A stretch of DNA of 64,000 nt, from NCBI RefSeq assembly GCF_012844225.1, contig NZ_JABAGQ010000005.1, positions 62,001-126,000 on the forward strand, written 5' to 3'. Below, one piece after another: positions 11,448 through 20,205 of this stretch. Source of the stretch: Rhodococcus sp. 105337. Its GTDB lineage: Bacteria > Actinomycetota > Actinomycetes > Mycobacteriales > Mycobacteriaceae. Within the stretch, counting starts at the first letter, position 1, and every line of letters begins with the position of its first letter. The position numbers and the translations under genes are program-made. The notes beneath the pieces are model-generated. The model searched no databases. It was not told the DNA's origin and was given only the letters and a program-made list of their open reading frames with translations.

Positions 11448-12461
11448 TTATTCCGCCGCTCGCCGCTGTCCGGCCCGGGCTGCCGGCCGTGCACCGGCCG
11501 GCAGCAGGGCCGCCGCGGCGAGCGCGACAGCTCCCGCGGCGATCAAGGCGTACGGCCACCATTGCCGTGCCGCGACACCGGCTTCGTCGACACCGGCGGC
11601 AACCTGTTCCGACGTACCGTCGGAGGTTGCCGAGGACGGTCGCGCGGGGAGCACTCCCGTGGCCTCACTCACGTTCTCCGAAATCCCCTTGACGACGTTG
11701 CCGACCGGCTCGACTCCGCCCACGAGCTGCCCTGTGCCGTCGACGAGCTGACGGCCGCCGTCGTCGAGCTGCATCAGCCCGTCGCGCAGCTGCCGGGACC
11801 CGTCGGCGGCCTGAGACATTCCCGCGACGAATTGTGCGTCGGGCGAGGTCAATTCGTAGGACAGCTGCCGAGCACCGTCGCGCAGTTGCCCGAGTTGGTC
11901 GAGCGTGTCCGGTCCGAGACCCTGGCTGTTCAGCATGTCGACGAGGGAACGCAGTTCGTCGGCGGTACCCGCCGAGACCGGATCGCCGCTCATGGAGAGT
12001 GTGTCGGCGACGACGGAGAGCCGTGCCGTCACCGATCCCTGCATCTCACCGAACCCGCTGAGCCGCGTGACCACCTCGTCGACGCCCGACGAGATCTGCG
12101 ACGCGCCGTCTCCGAGTTGCCCCACTCCGCCTTCGAGTTGGCCGAGTCCGTCCGCGAGCTGCTTACCGCCCTCGTGCGCCTGCGTGAGTCCGTCGGCGAG
12201 TTGTTGTGCGCCGACGTCGAGTTGGCGGCTTCCGTCGGCGAGTTGTCCCACTCCGCCGTTGAGCAGGGCCAGCGGGAGACTCGCCTGTTGCAGGGTGTCC
12301 CGGGCGGCGGCGACCGCGGCGGCATCCGGCGTGTCACCGCTGCCCGCGGTCTCGGCGACGACCGTCACCTGCGGGTCGTCGGTGTAGGCGAACACGGAGC
12401 CGGTGCCGACCATGACGGCACCGGCGGCGATGAGGGAAATAGGGAGAAAACGGGCATACAT
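11448..12461 (-). CDS. Membrane protein with Leu-x-x-Gly heptad repeats
   Basis: The ATG at 12461 begins a signal anchor (MYARFLPISLIAAGAVMVG); the frame is open upstream to 13268, but that part is a shadow of the MFS gene. The extracytoplasmic region (about 60-260) is built from seven-residue repeats of the form QLADGxxQL, as found in YhgE/Pip-type membrane proteins and MmpL-associated proteins (TIGR03057-style repeats), which fold as long helical bundles. A second transmembrane helix (about 305-325, WWPYALIAAGAVALAAAALL) is near the C-terminus. So it is a two-pass protein with a large outside helical domain of 337 residues. Function is not known. It lies 23 bases downstream of an MFS gene on the same strand. 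Confidence 0.8.
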   Translation of the reverse strand: MYARFLPISLIAAGAVMVGTGSVFAYTDDPQVTVVAETAGSGDTPDAAAVAAARDTLQQASLPLALLNGGVGQLADGSRQLDVGAQQLADGLTQAHEGGKQLADGLGQLEGGVGQLGDGASQISSGVDEVVTRLSGFGEMQGSVTARLSVVADTLSMSGDPVSAGTADELRSLVDMLNSQGLGPDTLDQLGQLRDGARQLSYELTSPDAQFVAGMSQAADGSRQLRDGLMQLDDGGRQLVDGTGQLVGGVEPVGNVVKGISENVSEATGVLPARPSSATSDGTSEQVAAGVDEAGVAARQWWPYALIAAGAVALAAAALLPAGARPAARAGQRRAAE

Positions 12462-12484
12462 GCTCCGTAATCTAGGCGGACGAG

Positions 12485-13678
12485 TTAAGGGCTTCCTGAG
12501 GGCTCCCCCTTCGCGGCGGAAGGAAGCATCCGGCCGGCCACGGCTCCCAGGGTGAACAGTGGCATCGTTGCCGCCGCGACGAGGATCGCGACGGGCAACC
12601 ACACCGAGCCGAGGGCGAACCCGGCGAATATCGCCACCGACAGCATCTCGCTCGTGACGCCCACGACGGACGACACAGTGGCGCGGGCGCGGCCCGACAT
12701 CGTCTCCTGGAGTCGGGCTTCGGCCACGATCGCGGTGTGGTGCAGGGCGCCGTAGCCGAGACCGATGGCCACGAAGCCCGCAACGCCCCCTGCGAGAGCG
12801 CCCAGGGCCAGGGCCAGCGCGCCGATCGTCACGATCACGCCCATCGCCCGGCCGCGCATCTGCGCGCCGCGTCCCGCCGTTGCCGCGCCGACGACCTGCC
12901 CGACGACAGTGAGCGCGACGAGAACGGGTACGAATTCCGTACTCGCGCCGTCCTCCCGGGCGAGCAACCCGAAGTACTCGTCGAACGCGAGACACGCGAG
13001 CAGCGCAGCGGTGAGAACAACGGCGCGACGGACGGCGGAATCGGTGCGGACCTCGTTCGTGCCGTCGCGCAGGCGTGCGAGGTACCGCGCCGCGAGGGTG
13101 TCGCCGGGGCCGTCGATCTCGTCGGCCTCCGTCGATTTCGGCGCGGCCGGGAGTGTGAACACCAGCAGCGTGCCGGCGACCGTGATCGCCACCGACGTCC
13201 ATCCGACGAGCGCGTAACCGCCCAGGCCGAACAGCGGGGCCGCAGACAGCGTCGCGGCGAACACGCACACCATCTCCCCGGCGGCGGCACAGCCCATCAC
13301 GGCTGCGTACCGGTGTTCGCCGGCGCGTGCGGCCAGTCCGTCGTAGACCAGCGCTTCGAACGTGCCGGATTTCAGCGACTCACTGAGGCCCCACAGCGCG
13401 AAACCGGCGGCGAATCCCCAGTACGTCGGCCACACGAGCCACATCGTGAAGGCCGCGGTGAGCAGGACGCCGCTTCCGGCGAGGAGTGCCCGTCGCGACA
13501 CCGTGTCCGCCCAGGCGCCCGACGGCACCTCGGAGACGAACGCGACCACCGACCAGAGGACGAACAGGGACGAGATGCTGCCGGCGCCGAGTCCGTGATC
13601 TTCGAACAGCAGGACGTACAGGCCGTAGAACGGCACGAACTCCCGGACCGAGGCGTAGGCCACCGCGCGGACGGACAC
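12485..13678 (-). CDS. MFS transporter
   Basis: A 397-residue polytopic membrane protein with about twelve hydrophobic segments. The loop after helix 2 carries SGAWADTVSRR, the major facilitator motif A in a diverged form, and the middle loop (KSTEADEIDGPGD) is hydrophilic as expected between two six-helix halves. It would exchange a small molecule by proton coupling; the substrate is not predictable. The GTG at 13678 is the longest start; a GTG a few codons later is possible because no strong ribosome site is seen. It shares an operon with the heptad-repeat gene and is divergent from the thioesterase gene. Confidence 0.85.
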   Translation of the reverse strand: MSVRAVAYASVREFVPFYGLYVLLFEDHGLGAGSISSLFVLWSVVAFVSEVPSGAWADTVSRRALLAGSGVLLTAAFTMWLVWPTYWGFAAGFALWGLSESLKSGTFEALVYDGLAARAGEHRYAAVMGCAAAGEMVCVFAATLSAAPLFGLGGYALVGWTSVAITVAGTLLVFTLPAAPKSTEADEIDGPGDTLAARYLARLRDGTNEVRTDSAVRRAVVLTAALLACLAFDEYFGLLAREDGASTEFVPVLVALTVVGQVVGAATAGRGAQMRGRAMGVIVTIGALALALGALAGGVAGFVAIGLGYGALHHTAIVAEARLQETMSGRARATVSSVVGVTSEMLSVAIFAGFALGSVWLPVAILVAAATMPLFTLGAVAGRMLPSAAKGEPSGSP

Positions 13679-13812
13679 TGCACGGACCGATATAGCCCGG
13701 CAAGACGGGGGATCGTGCGGTTCGGATCAACGTCGTCGGCGCATGATCCCAGGGTGCCACTCGTCCCCGGTGCCTGTCACTCCCCTTTTCCGGCATCGGA
13801 TACGGTCGGACG

Positions 13813-14313
13813 GTGACCGAGGAGAATGCGCCCGAGCGCTCGCGCACCTACACCTGGGACGATCCGGCACCCACCGCCGCCGCCAATCGCGACATGCACG
13901 GCCTCGACTTCCTGCGCGGCATGATCGACGGTTCCATCCCGCAGCATCCGACGTCGCGGACCCTCGGTTTCGCCGTCACCGACGCCCGCGAAGGGTTCGT
14001 CGAGGTGTGCATCGAACCTCAGGAGTTCCACGCCAACGCCGTCGGCAGCGTGCACGGCGGCGTGCTCGCGGCGATGTTCGACACCGCCATGGGACTGAGC
14101 GTGTCGAGCACGCTCGAGGCCGGAGTGGGGTACACGACGTTGGACCTGCAGGTCCGGTACATAAGGCCGATCCAGCCCGGACAGTCCGCCGTGCGTGTCC
14201 ACGGGTTCTGTGAGCACACCGGCCGTCGCACCGCGACCGCGCGGGGCGAGGCGCGCGACGCGGACGGCCGACTGATCGCCACCGCGTCCTCGACCTGCCT
14301 GGTTCTGCGCTGA
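13813..14313 (+). CDS. PaaI-family hotdog thioesterase
   Basis: The 166-residue protein has the hotdog-fold core of PaaI-type acyl-CoA thioesterases: the HANAVGSVHGGVLAAMFDTAMG segment (about 76-97) carries the HGG and the acidic residue of the active site, and LQVRYIRPI with GRRTATARGEARD gives the later strands. Such enzymes hydrolyse acyl- or aryl-CoA thioesters. The N-terminal 40 residues are an extension common in actinobacterial members. The start is GTG 13813. It is transcribed away from the MFS gene. Confidence 0.9.
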   Translation: MTEENAPERSRTYTWDDPAPTAAANRDMHGLDFLRGMIDGSIPQHPTSRTLGFAVTDAREGFVEVCIEPQEFHANAVGSVHGGVLAAMFDTAMGLSVSSTLEAGVGYTTLDLQVRYIRPIQPGQSAVRVHGFCEHTGRRTATARGEARDADGRLIATASSTCLVLR

Positions 14314-14425
14314 ACCCGACGCGTCAGGGTTGGAGCGCCTCGGTTCGTCGCGCCCGCAGCTCGAAGGGTCGACATCGAGGCGCCCTGCGCCGACGATCGG
14401 TGTACCCGCCGCGTAGGAGGACGAC

Positions 14426-14779
14426 ATGCATGCCAGGCGCATCACCACCAACCTTCATGTATCCGACGTCGAATCGGCCAAGGATTTCTACCGCGACTAC
14501 CTGGGGTTGAGTACCGAAGAGTTCGACATGGGCTGGGTGGCCCGCTACACCGATCCCGACAGCGGAGCGCACGTCCAGCTCGTCAGCGGTGACGCCACCG
14601 CACCGGAGGATGCGGTGATGTCCGTCCACACGGACGACGTCGATGCCGCATACGACGAAGCCCGGCAGGCCGGCTACGAGATCGTCCACCCTCTCACCAC
14701 CGAGGAGTGGGGTGTGCGCCGATTCCTGGTCCGGGCACCGGATGGCAACGTGATCAACGTCGTGCGTCACCGCGACTGA
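14426..14779 (+). CDS. VOC-family (glyoxalase/bleomycin-resistance fold) protein
   Basis: A single VOC domain of 117 residues: RRITTNLHVSDVESAKDFYRDYLGL at the start and APDGNVINVV at the end are the two beta-alpha-beta module signatures. It has one His near residue 10 and possible metal-binding positions, but the small size and lack of context do not allow a reaction to be named; members bind metal or hydrophobic ligands as dimers. The ATG at 14426 has an AGGAGG site 5 bases upstream. It is convergent with serS. Confidence 0.85.
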   Translation: MHARRITTNLHVSDVESAKDFYRDYLGLSTEEFDMGWVARYTDPDSGAHVQLVSGDATAPEDAVMSVHTDDVDAAYDEARQAGYEIVHPLTTEEWGVRRFLVRAPDGNVINVVRHRD

Positions 14780-14819
14780 GTGCGCGTCACCACACCTTCG
14801 ACGAGTGAGCCCGAGCAGC

Positions 14820-16079
14820 TCAGACGACGGGCTCGAGCACCTCGCGTCCGACGAAGGGCACCAGCGCCGCCGGCACCTTCACCGAGCCGTCGGCCTGCTG
14901 GTGGTTCTCGAGCAGCGCGACGAGCCAGCGCGTGGTCGCGAGCGTTCCGTTGAGGGTCGCCGCGATCTGCGGCTTGCCGTTCTCGTCGCGATACCGGACG
15001 TTGAGCCGGCGGCCCTGGAAGGTCGTGCAGTTGGACGTCGACGTGAGCTCGCGGTAGCGCTCCTGCGTGGGCACCCAGGCTTCGCAGTCGAACTTCCGGG
15101 CCGCCGACGATCCGAGGTCGCCACCGGCGATGTCGATGATCCGGTAGGGCACGTCGATCGAGGCGAGCATCTCGCGCTCCCACGACAGCAGACGCTGATG
15201 CTCGGCAGCGGCGTCCTCCGGCTTGCAGTAGACGAACATCTCGACCTTGTCGAACTGGTGCACGCGGATGATGCCGCGCGTGTCCTTGCCGTAACTGCCG
15301 GCCTCGCGGCGGAAGCACGACGACCAGCCCGCGTACCGCTTCGGGCCCTTCTCCAGGTCCAGGATCTCGCCCGAGTGGTAGCCCGCGAGCGGAACCTCGG
15401 ACGTACCGACCAGGTACAGATCGTCCTCTTCCAGGTGGTACACCTCGTCGGCGTGCTGCCCGAGGAACCCGGTGCCCTGCATGACCTCGGGACGCACGAG
15501 CACCGGCGGGATCATCATGGTGAAGCCGTTCGCGGTGGCCTTCTGCGCGGCGAGCTGCAGCAGGCCGAGCTGCAGCAGCGCGCCGTAGCCGGTGAGGAAG
15601 TAGAACCGCGCACCCGACACCTTGGCTCCGCGTTCCATGTCGATCAGCCCGAGCGACTCACCGAGCGCGAGGTGATCCTTGGGCTCGAAGTCGAAGGTGG
15701 GCAGCTCACCGACGGTCTCGAGGGTGATGAAATCGTCCTCGCCACCGGCGGGGGCGCCCTCCACGACGTTGGAGATCGCGAGGTGTGCGCGCTCCCGGGT
15801 CTGCTCGGCGGCGTTCTGCTCGACCTCGAGTTCCTTGACCTTGGCGGCCAGTTCCTTCGCTCCCTCGAGAAGCGCGGCGCGCTCCTCCGGGGCGGCTTGG
15901 CCGACCTTCTTACCCAGAGCCTTCTGTTCGGCTCGCGCGTTGTCGCCGGCGAGGACAGCCGCCCGGCGCGCCGCATCGGCCTCGAGCAGGGTATCGACGA
16001 GGCCCGGATCTTCGCCTCGGGTGCGCTGCGATTCACGCACGACATCGGGATTCTCGCGGAGGAACTTGAGGTCGATCAC
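14820..16079 (-). CDS. serS: Seryl-tRNA synthetase
   Basis: The enzyme charges tRNA-Ser (and tRNA-Sec where present). The GTG at 16079 gives [14 protein letters not shown] and 419 residues, the usual size; the open frame upstream runs through the ankyrin gene and is not coding. Residues 30-100 are the antiparallel coiled-coil arm that holds the tRNA long arm. The class II catalytic core shows motif 2 ([27 protein letters not shown]) and motif 3 ([18 protein letters not shown]). It is 10 bases downstream of the ankyrin gene, so the pair is probably co-transcribed. Confidence 0.97.
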   Translation of the reverse strand: MIDLKFLRENPDVVRESQRTRGEDPGLVDTLLEADAARRAAVLAGDNARAEQKALGKKVGQAAPEERAALLEGAKELAAKVKELEVEQNAAEQTRERAHLAISNVVEGAPAGGEDDFITLETVGELPTFDFEPKDHLALGESLGLIDMERGAKVSGARFYFLTGYGALLQLGLLQLAAQKATANGFTMMIPPVLVRPEVMQGTGFLGQHADEVYHLEEDDLYLVGTSEVPLAGYHSGEILDLEKGPKRYAGWSSCFRREAGSYGKDTRGIIRVHQFDKVEMFVYCKPEDAAAEHQRLLSWEREMLASIDVPYRIIDIAGGDLGSSAARKFDCEAWVPTQERYRELTSTSNCTTFQGRRLNVRYRDENGKPQIAATLNGTLATTRWLVALLENHQQADGSVKVPAALVPFVGREVLEPVV

Positions 16080-16089
16080 GACTGGAAGC

Positions 16090-16482
16090 CTACCGCTGCC
16101 ACAGTTCCAGATACTCCTCGCGCCCGAACATCTTGGCCGTATCGATTGCGGTGGGATGCCCGAGCCGTGGATCGGCACCGGCTTCGGACAGAACCCGGAC
16201 GACGTCGTCGGCTCCCTTGAACACGGCACCCGCCAGCGGCGACTGGCCCTTGTCGTTGAGGCGATCGAGATCTGCACCCCGCTCGGCGAGCACCCGTACC
16301 GCATCCGCATGACCGTGGTACGCCGCGAGCATGACCAGCGTGTCGCCGGAACCGTTGGTGAGGTTCGCCGGCACCCCCGCGTCCACATACTCGGCAAGGG
16401 TTGCGGCATCGCCGGCGCGCGCCGCGTCGAACATAAGCTGGGCGATCTCGAGAATTCGCGGATCTATAGGCTCATCGGTCAT
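16090..16482 (-). CDS. Ankyrin-repeat protein upstream of serS
   Basis: The 130-residue protein is nearly all ankyrin repeats: [23 protein letters not shown], then [63 protein letters not shown], and a short capping repeat. It has no signal peptide or membrane segment, so it should be a cytoplasmic protein-binding module. Its partner is unknown. It ends 10 bases before the serS start on the same strand. The ATG at 16482 lies 43 bases from the divergent septum-formation gene. Confidence 0.88.
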   Translation of the reverse strand: MTDEPIDPRILEIAQLMFDAARAGDAATLAEYVDAGVPANLTNGSGDTLVMLAAYHGHADAVRVLAERGADLDRLNDKGQSPLAGAVFKGADDVVRVLSEAGADPRLGHPTAIDTAKMFGREEYLELWQR

Positions 16483-16525
16483 GATCCGACGCTACCGCCG
16501 GCCGCACGAACGGGCATGATGGAAC

Positions 16526-17578
16526 GTGATGGCCGAAGAATCTGAGCAGCAGCCCCACCGACGCCCGCCTTCCGCGAGGCTGACCCGACGCGCGCTGATA
16601 TTCGTCGCCGTGGGCGCTGTGCTCGCGGCGGTCGCGACGTTCGTCGTGGCGGGTTTCGAGGGTTCCACCGACGGAACCACCGACAACGGCCGGAGCGTGG
16701 CGACCACGGGCGCGGTGGCGGGCGAAGCGTTCGGCACCGCCTCGACGGGTGACTGCCTCACCTGGACCGCTCTCGATGCCGGCGATCTCACCAAGGTCGA
16801 CTGCGAGCAGAGGCACCTGTTCGAGGTGGTCGCCGACATCGATCTGAGCACGTTCCCGGGTGCCGAGTGGGGGCCGGGTTCCCGATTCCCGTCGGTGATG
16901 CGGTTCACCGCCCTGCGCGACGAACTGTGTGTCCCGGCGGCGATGGACTATCTCGAGAGCCGATTCGATCCGGTCGGCAAGTTCAGCGTCGGTCTGATCA
17001 ATCCCGGCGAGGCCGGATGGGCCGCCGGAGAACGAACGCTGCGGTGCGGTCTGCAGTTCTCGTCGACGACGGGCAATCTCCTCCCCATCGAGGGACGGGT
17101 GGCAGAGCAGGACCAGTCGCGGGCGTGGGACACCGGAGTGTGCATCGGCATCAACAACGGCATCCCGGCCGACCCCGTCGACTGCGCGAAACCGCACGCG
17201 TTCGAGGTCGTCGCCACCGTCGATCTGTCGTCGCAGTTCCCCGAAGGTCTCCCCAGCATCGAAGACCAGGACAGGTACCTCGAGGAGACGTGCACGCGAC
17301 TGGTCGGCGAATACCTGGGCGACCCGCAGGCGCTCCGCAACAAGACGCTGACGTTGTTCTGGGACAACCTCGGGTACGACAGCTGGCTCGCAGGCAGCCG
17401 TAAGGTCAACTGCTCGATCGGCAAGCAGGTCGAAGGCGGCGGATTCGCATCCATCACGGGATCGGCGAAGGGTGACATCCTCATCGACGGCCAGCCGCCG
17501 GTGGCGCCGGAACCGCTGCCCGAGGGCAGGTCGCTGCCGAGTCCGCTGCCCGGCGCCGTTCCCCTCCCGGGTCAGTGA
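16526..17578 (+). CDS. Septum-formation-domain membrane protein (Rv3835-like)
   Basis: The protein has a short cytoplasmic tail with basic residues, one transmembrane helix (about 25-46, RALIFVAVGAVLAAVATFVVAG), and an extracytoplasmic region containing two similar halves, each with the Cys pattern GDCLTW...VDCEQRHLFEVV and TGVCIGIN...VDCAKPHAFEVV. These match the septum-formation domain family (PF13845). Six or more Cys probably form disulfides. A Pro-rich tail (PPVAPEPLPEGRSLPSPLPG) ends the protein. The start is GTG 16526 or ATG 16529. Its stop overlaps the metallopeptidase start (GTGA), as for Rv3835-Rv3836. Confidence 0.85.
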   Translation: MMAEESEQQPHRRPPSARLTRRALIFVAVGAVLAAVATFVVAGFEGSTDGTTDNGRSVATTGAVAGEAFGTASTGDCLTWTALDAGDLTKVDCEQRHLFEVVADIDLSTFPGAEWGPGSRFPSVMRFTALRDELCVPAAMDYLESRFDPVGKFSVGLINPGEAGWAAGERTLRCGLQFSSTTGNLLPIEGRVAEQDQSRAWDTGVCIGINNGIPADPVDCAKPHAFEVVATVDLSSQFPEGLPSIEDQDRYLEETCTRLVGEYLGDPQALRNKTLTLFWDNLGYDSWLAGSRKVNCSIGKQVEGGGFASITGSAKGDILIDGQPPVAPEPLPEGRSLPSPLPGAVPLPGQ

Positions 17579-17928
17579 TGGGCGTACACATGAGCGACGA
17601 GCATTTCGAGGAGCTCGTCTCGGAGGCGCTCGACGAGATCCCGGCCGAACTGGCGCGCGCGATCGACAACGTCGTGGTGCTCGTCGAACCGCGCCACGAC
17701 GAGGAGCCGGATCTGCTGGGTCTGTATCAGGGGATCGCGCTCACCGAGCGCGACAGTCATTACGCGGGGTCGTTACCGGACACGATTTCGATCTACCGGG
17801 ACGCCATTCTCGATATCTGCCGGACGGACGACGACGTCGTCCACGAAGTGCTGGTGACGGTGGTCCACGAGATCGCGCACTACTTCGGCATCGAAGAAGA
17901 GCGCCTCCACCAGCTGGGCTGGGGGTAG
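17575..17928 (+). CDS. Zincin-like metallopeptidase family protein (Rv3836-like)
   Basis: A small cytoplasmic protein (117 residues at most) of the minimal zincin family, with the HEXXH motif in VVHEIAHYFGIEEERLHQLGW near the C-terminus; the downstream Glu and His residues complete a possible zinc site. Peptidase activity of this family is not proven. The GTG at 17575 overlaps the previous stop; an in-frame ATG at 17590 (MSDEHFEEL) is equally plausible and looks more like orthologues. It forms a two-gene operon with the septum-formation gene. Confidence 0.88.
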   Translation: MMGVHMSDEHFEELVSEALDEIPAELARAIDNVVVLVEPRHDEEPDLLGLYQGIALTERDSHYAGSLPDTISIYRDAILDICRTDDDVVHEVLVTVVHEIAHYFGIEEERLHQLGWG

Positions 17929-17956
17929 GCGCTCTCCGGCCGGTCCGACGGGCTGG

Positions 17957-18118
17957 TTACTCGGCGCGGTGTGCGTCGGCCTTGACCAGGCTCGGGTTCT
18001 TGGCCTTGCGCTGCATGAAATGCGGGTTGATCGTCGAGATCACGAGCAGGATCAGGGTGCCGACGGTCACGACAGCGATCGAAAGCACGACGACGATCAT
18101 GCCGAAGAGTTCAAACAT
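17957..18118 (-). CDS. Small single-pass membrane protein
   Basis: A 53-residue product from ATG 18118, chosen because GGAGG lies about 8 bases upstream; a start at 18145 would only add a polar extension. Residues 3-28 (ELFGMIVVVLSIAVVTVGTLILLVIS) form one transmembrane helix, and the short C-terminal tail is basic (QRKAKNPSLVKADAHRAE). Function is unknown. Real-gene evidence is the ribosome site, the clean hydrophobic/basic pattern and lack of any other gene here. Confidence 0.75.
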   Translation of the reverse strand: MFELFGMIVVVLSIAVVTVGTLILLVISTINPHFMQRKAKNPSLVKADAHRAE

Positions 18119-18316
18119 CCCGGTTACCTCCACTTTCGATGTCACGACGAGGCACGCGACACGCGCCGCCCCGTCGTACCTTAGCCTCTGCCGCTGCGCC
18201 GCCGGGGACCGGCACCCGGGCGCACCCCACCCGGAGCGGAATCACGAACAGTCACTGTTGACCGTTTAGTCGGCGGACTCTACGCTCGGACCCACCCCAC
18301 CGAGAGGCGAACCCAC

Positions 18317-18718
18317 GTGACGCATCCCGCCCGCCCGGCAGTGATCGACCGATGGCATCACCTGATCGAGACGAACGACCTCGACGCGCTGGACGTACTC
18401 GTCGCCGACGACGCCGTGTTCCTGTCGCCCGCCGTGTTCACCCCGCAGGAAGGCAAGGCCAAGACGGTCGCGTACCTCCGGGCGGCGCTCACCGTGTTCG
18501 GTGGCGACACCGGGTTCCACTACGTCGGCGAGTGGTACGGCCCGAACTCCGCGGTGCTCGAATTCGTCGCCGATCTCGACGACGTACACGTCAACGGCGT
18601 GGATCTGATCGAGTGGGACGACCGGGACCGGATCGTCGGGTTCAAAGTCATGATCCGCCCCGTCAAGGGCCTGCAGGCGCTGATCCCCCGCATGGCGGCA
18701 CAACTAGAGCAAGCCTGA
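18317..18718 (+). CDS. NTF2-like (SnoaL-type) fold protein
   Basis: The 133-residue protein has an NTF2-like pattern: an N-terminal helix with RWHHLIETNDLDALDVLVADDAVF, then beta strands (AVLEFVADLDD, VNGVDLIEWDD, DRIVGFKVMIRP). Proteins of this fold are small cone-shaped dimers that bind hydrophobic ligands or catalyse isomerisations. No catalytic set can be assigned. The GTG at 18317 follows GAGAGG at about 7 bases. It lies 26 bases before the nitronate monooxygenase gene and is probably in its operon. Confidence 0.8.
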   Translation: MTHPARPAVIDRWHHLIETNDLDALDVLVADDAVFLSPAVFTPQEGKAKTVAYLRAALTVFGGDTGFHYVGEWYGPNSAVLEFVADLDDVHVNGVDLIEWDDRDRIVGFKVMIRPVKGLQALIPRMAAQLEQA

Positions 18719-18744
18719 CCACTCACCCTCGAGGAGTTACGTAT

Positions 18745-19716
18745 ATGAGTCTGCCGCCGATTCTGAAGGATCGCCTGCGCCTGCCCGTCGTGGCATCGCC
18801 GATGTTCATCGTGTCCAACCCCGATCTCGTGATCGCACAATGCATTTCGGGTGTTGTCGGGTCGTTCCCGTCGCTCAACGCCCGCCCGCACTCGCAACTG
18901 CGCGAGTGGCTGACCCGGATCACCGACGAACTCGCCCGGTACGACGCCGACAATCCCGAGACACCGTCCGCGCCGTACGCGGTGAACCTCATTGTGCACC
19001 GGTCCAACGACCGCCTCGAAGAAGACCTCGCGACGATCGTCGAGTTCCAGGTGCCGCTGGTCATCACCTCGCTCGGGGCACGCACCGACGTCAACGACGC
19101 GATCCACTCGTACGGCGGCATCGTCCTGCACGACGTCATCGACAACCGGTACGCGAAGAAAGCCGTCGAGAAGGGCGCCGACGGCTTGATCGCGGTCGCC
19201 ACCGGCGCCGGCGGACATGCGGGCACGCAGTCTCCGTTCGCTCTCGTCCAGGAGATCCGCACCTGGTTCGACGGTCCGCTGCTGCTGTCCGGCGCGATCG
19301 CGCACGGCAATTCCATTCTCGCCGCGCAGGCTGCCGGTGCGGATCTCGCGTACATCGGGTCGGCGTTCATCGCGACGACGGAGGCACACGCCCAGGACGA
19401 GTACAAGCAGATGCTCGTCGACTCGTCGGCCTCCGACATCGTCTACACGAACCTGTTCAGCGGCGTGCACGCCAACTACCTCCGGGGCAGCATCAGCCGC
19501 GCGGGCATGGACCCCGACAACCTCGCCACCTCGGATCCGTCCGCGATGAACCTGGGTGACGACAAGACCGAACCCGGCGGCACCGCGAAGGCGTGGCGCG
19601 ACATCTGGGGTGCGGGTCAGGGCATCGCCGTCATCGACCGGATCGCTCCCACCGCTCGCGTCGTCGAGCGACTCGCCGACGAATACGCCGCGGCCCGCAA
19701 GCGGCTGTCGCTCTGA
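18745..19716 (+). CDS. Nitronate monooxygenase family flavoprotein
   Basis: The 323-residue protein starts at ATG 18745 behind GAGGAG. It is a TIM-barrel FMN enzyme of the 2-nitropropane dioxygenase/NMO type: LPVVASPMFIVSNPDL at the start, ADGLIAVATGAGGHAGTQSPFALVQEI in the middle (the GxGGHxG phosphate-binding loop), and LSGAIAHGNSILAAQAAGADLAYIGSAFIATTEAHA. NMOs detoxify propionate-3-nitronate; some relatives are enoyl-ACP reductases (FabK-type), so the substrate is not certain. A strong hairpin follows at 19743-19780. Confidence 0.88.
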   Translation: MSLPPILKDRLRLPVVASPMFIVSNPDLVIAQCISGVVGSFPSLNARPHSQLREWLTRITDELARYDADNPETPSAPYAVNLIVHRSNDRLEEDLATIVEFQVPLVITSLGARTDVNDAIHSYGGIVLHDVIDNRYAKKAVEKGADGLIAVATGAGGHAGTQSPFALVQEIRTWFDGPLLLSGAIAHGNSILAAQAAGADLAYIGSAFIATTEAHAQDEYKQMLVDSSASDIVYTNLFSGVHANYLRGSISRAGMDPDNLATSDPSAMNLGDDKTEPGGTAKAWRDIWGAGQGIAVIDRIAPTARVVERLADEYAAARKRLSL

Positions 19717-19742
19717 CGACCCTCCGGGTTCGTCCGGCACAC

Positions 19743-19780
19743 ACGACAGCGTGGCATGCCCAGGCATGCCACGCTGTCGT
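19743..19780. terminator. Bidirectional terminator between NMO and ABM genes
   Basis: An 18-base arm ACGACAGCGTGGCATGCC is perfectly repeated in inverted orientation after a two-base CA. It lies between two convergent genes, 27 bases after one stop and 18 before the other, so it can end both transcripts. Confidence 0.85.
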
Positions 19781-19797
19781 CGTCTGTGGGGTGCGAC

Positions 19798-20085
19798 TCA
19801 GAGAGTCGTGTACTGCGTGAGCTTCGGCGCTCCGGCCAGGAGCGGACCGAGATCGGTGATGGCGCCCTCGCCCGCGCGGAACTTGCGGTAGGCGGCGTCG
19901 TGCTCGGCCGAACGCCACTTCTCCACGACGACCCAGCGGGCCTCGTTCGTCCGGTCCACCAGAATCTCGATTCCGTCGCAACCGTCGAACGCGCGGGTCT
20001 CGCCGAGCACCCGGCTCATCACCGCTTTGGCGTCGTCGAGCGCGTCGGCCTTGAATTCGAGTTCGAGCAGGGCGGTGAGCGCCAT
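19798..20085 (-). CDS. Antibiotic-biosynthesis-monooxygenase (ABM) domain protein
   Basis: A 95-residue single ABM domain: LTALLELEFKADALDDAKAVMSRVLGETRAFDGCDGIEILVD followed by VVVEKWRSAEHDAAYRKF, the ferredoxin-like fold with the EKW strand. Members are dimers and include quinol monooxygenases and haem-degrading enzymes, but many have no known activity. The ATG at 20085 has GGAAGGA at a normal distance. Confidence 0.87.
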   Translation of the reverse strand: MALTALLELEFKADALDDAKAVMSRVLGETRAFDGCDGIEILVDRTNEARWVVVEKWRSAEHDAAYRKFRAGEGAITDLGPLLAGAPKLTQYTTL

Positions 20086-20134
20086 GAAGAGTCCTTCCGT
20101 GCAAACGTGTGCAGTGCCGTACTGGTGCCGCTCA

Positions 20135-20178
20135 CATTTCCCGATTCACGAGAACGGCGCAATACCGTTCCGGAAATG
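20135..20178 (-). terminator. Interrupted hairpin after the NUDIX gene
   Basis: CATTTCC (20135-20141) pairs with GGAAATG (20172-20178), and inside it GAACGG (20152-20157) pairs with CCGTTC (20165-20170). It lies downstream of the NUDIX stop (20206) on the minus strand. Confidence 0.5.
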
Positions 20179-20205
20179 ACACTTCCCTCCGGGGCGCACA
20201 GTCTG

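Noticed and set aside
11448-13268. Long form of the heptad-repeat protein (606 residues)
   Set aside because: The first 269 residues read as an Arg-rich shadow of the MFS gene; a signal anchor starts at 12461.
13743-14213. 156-codon frame over the thioesterase start
   Set aside because: Overlaps a recognised hotdog thioesterase and has no domain.
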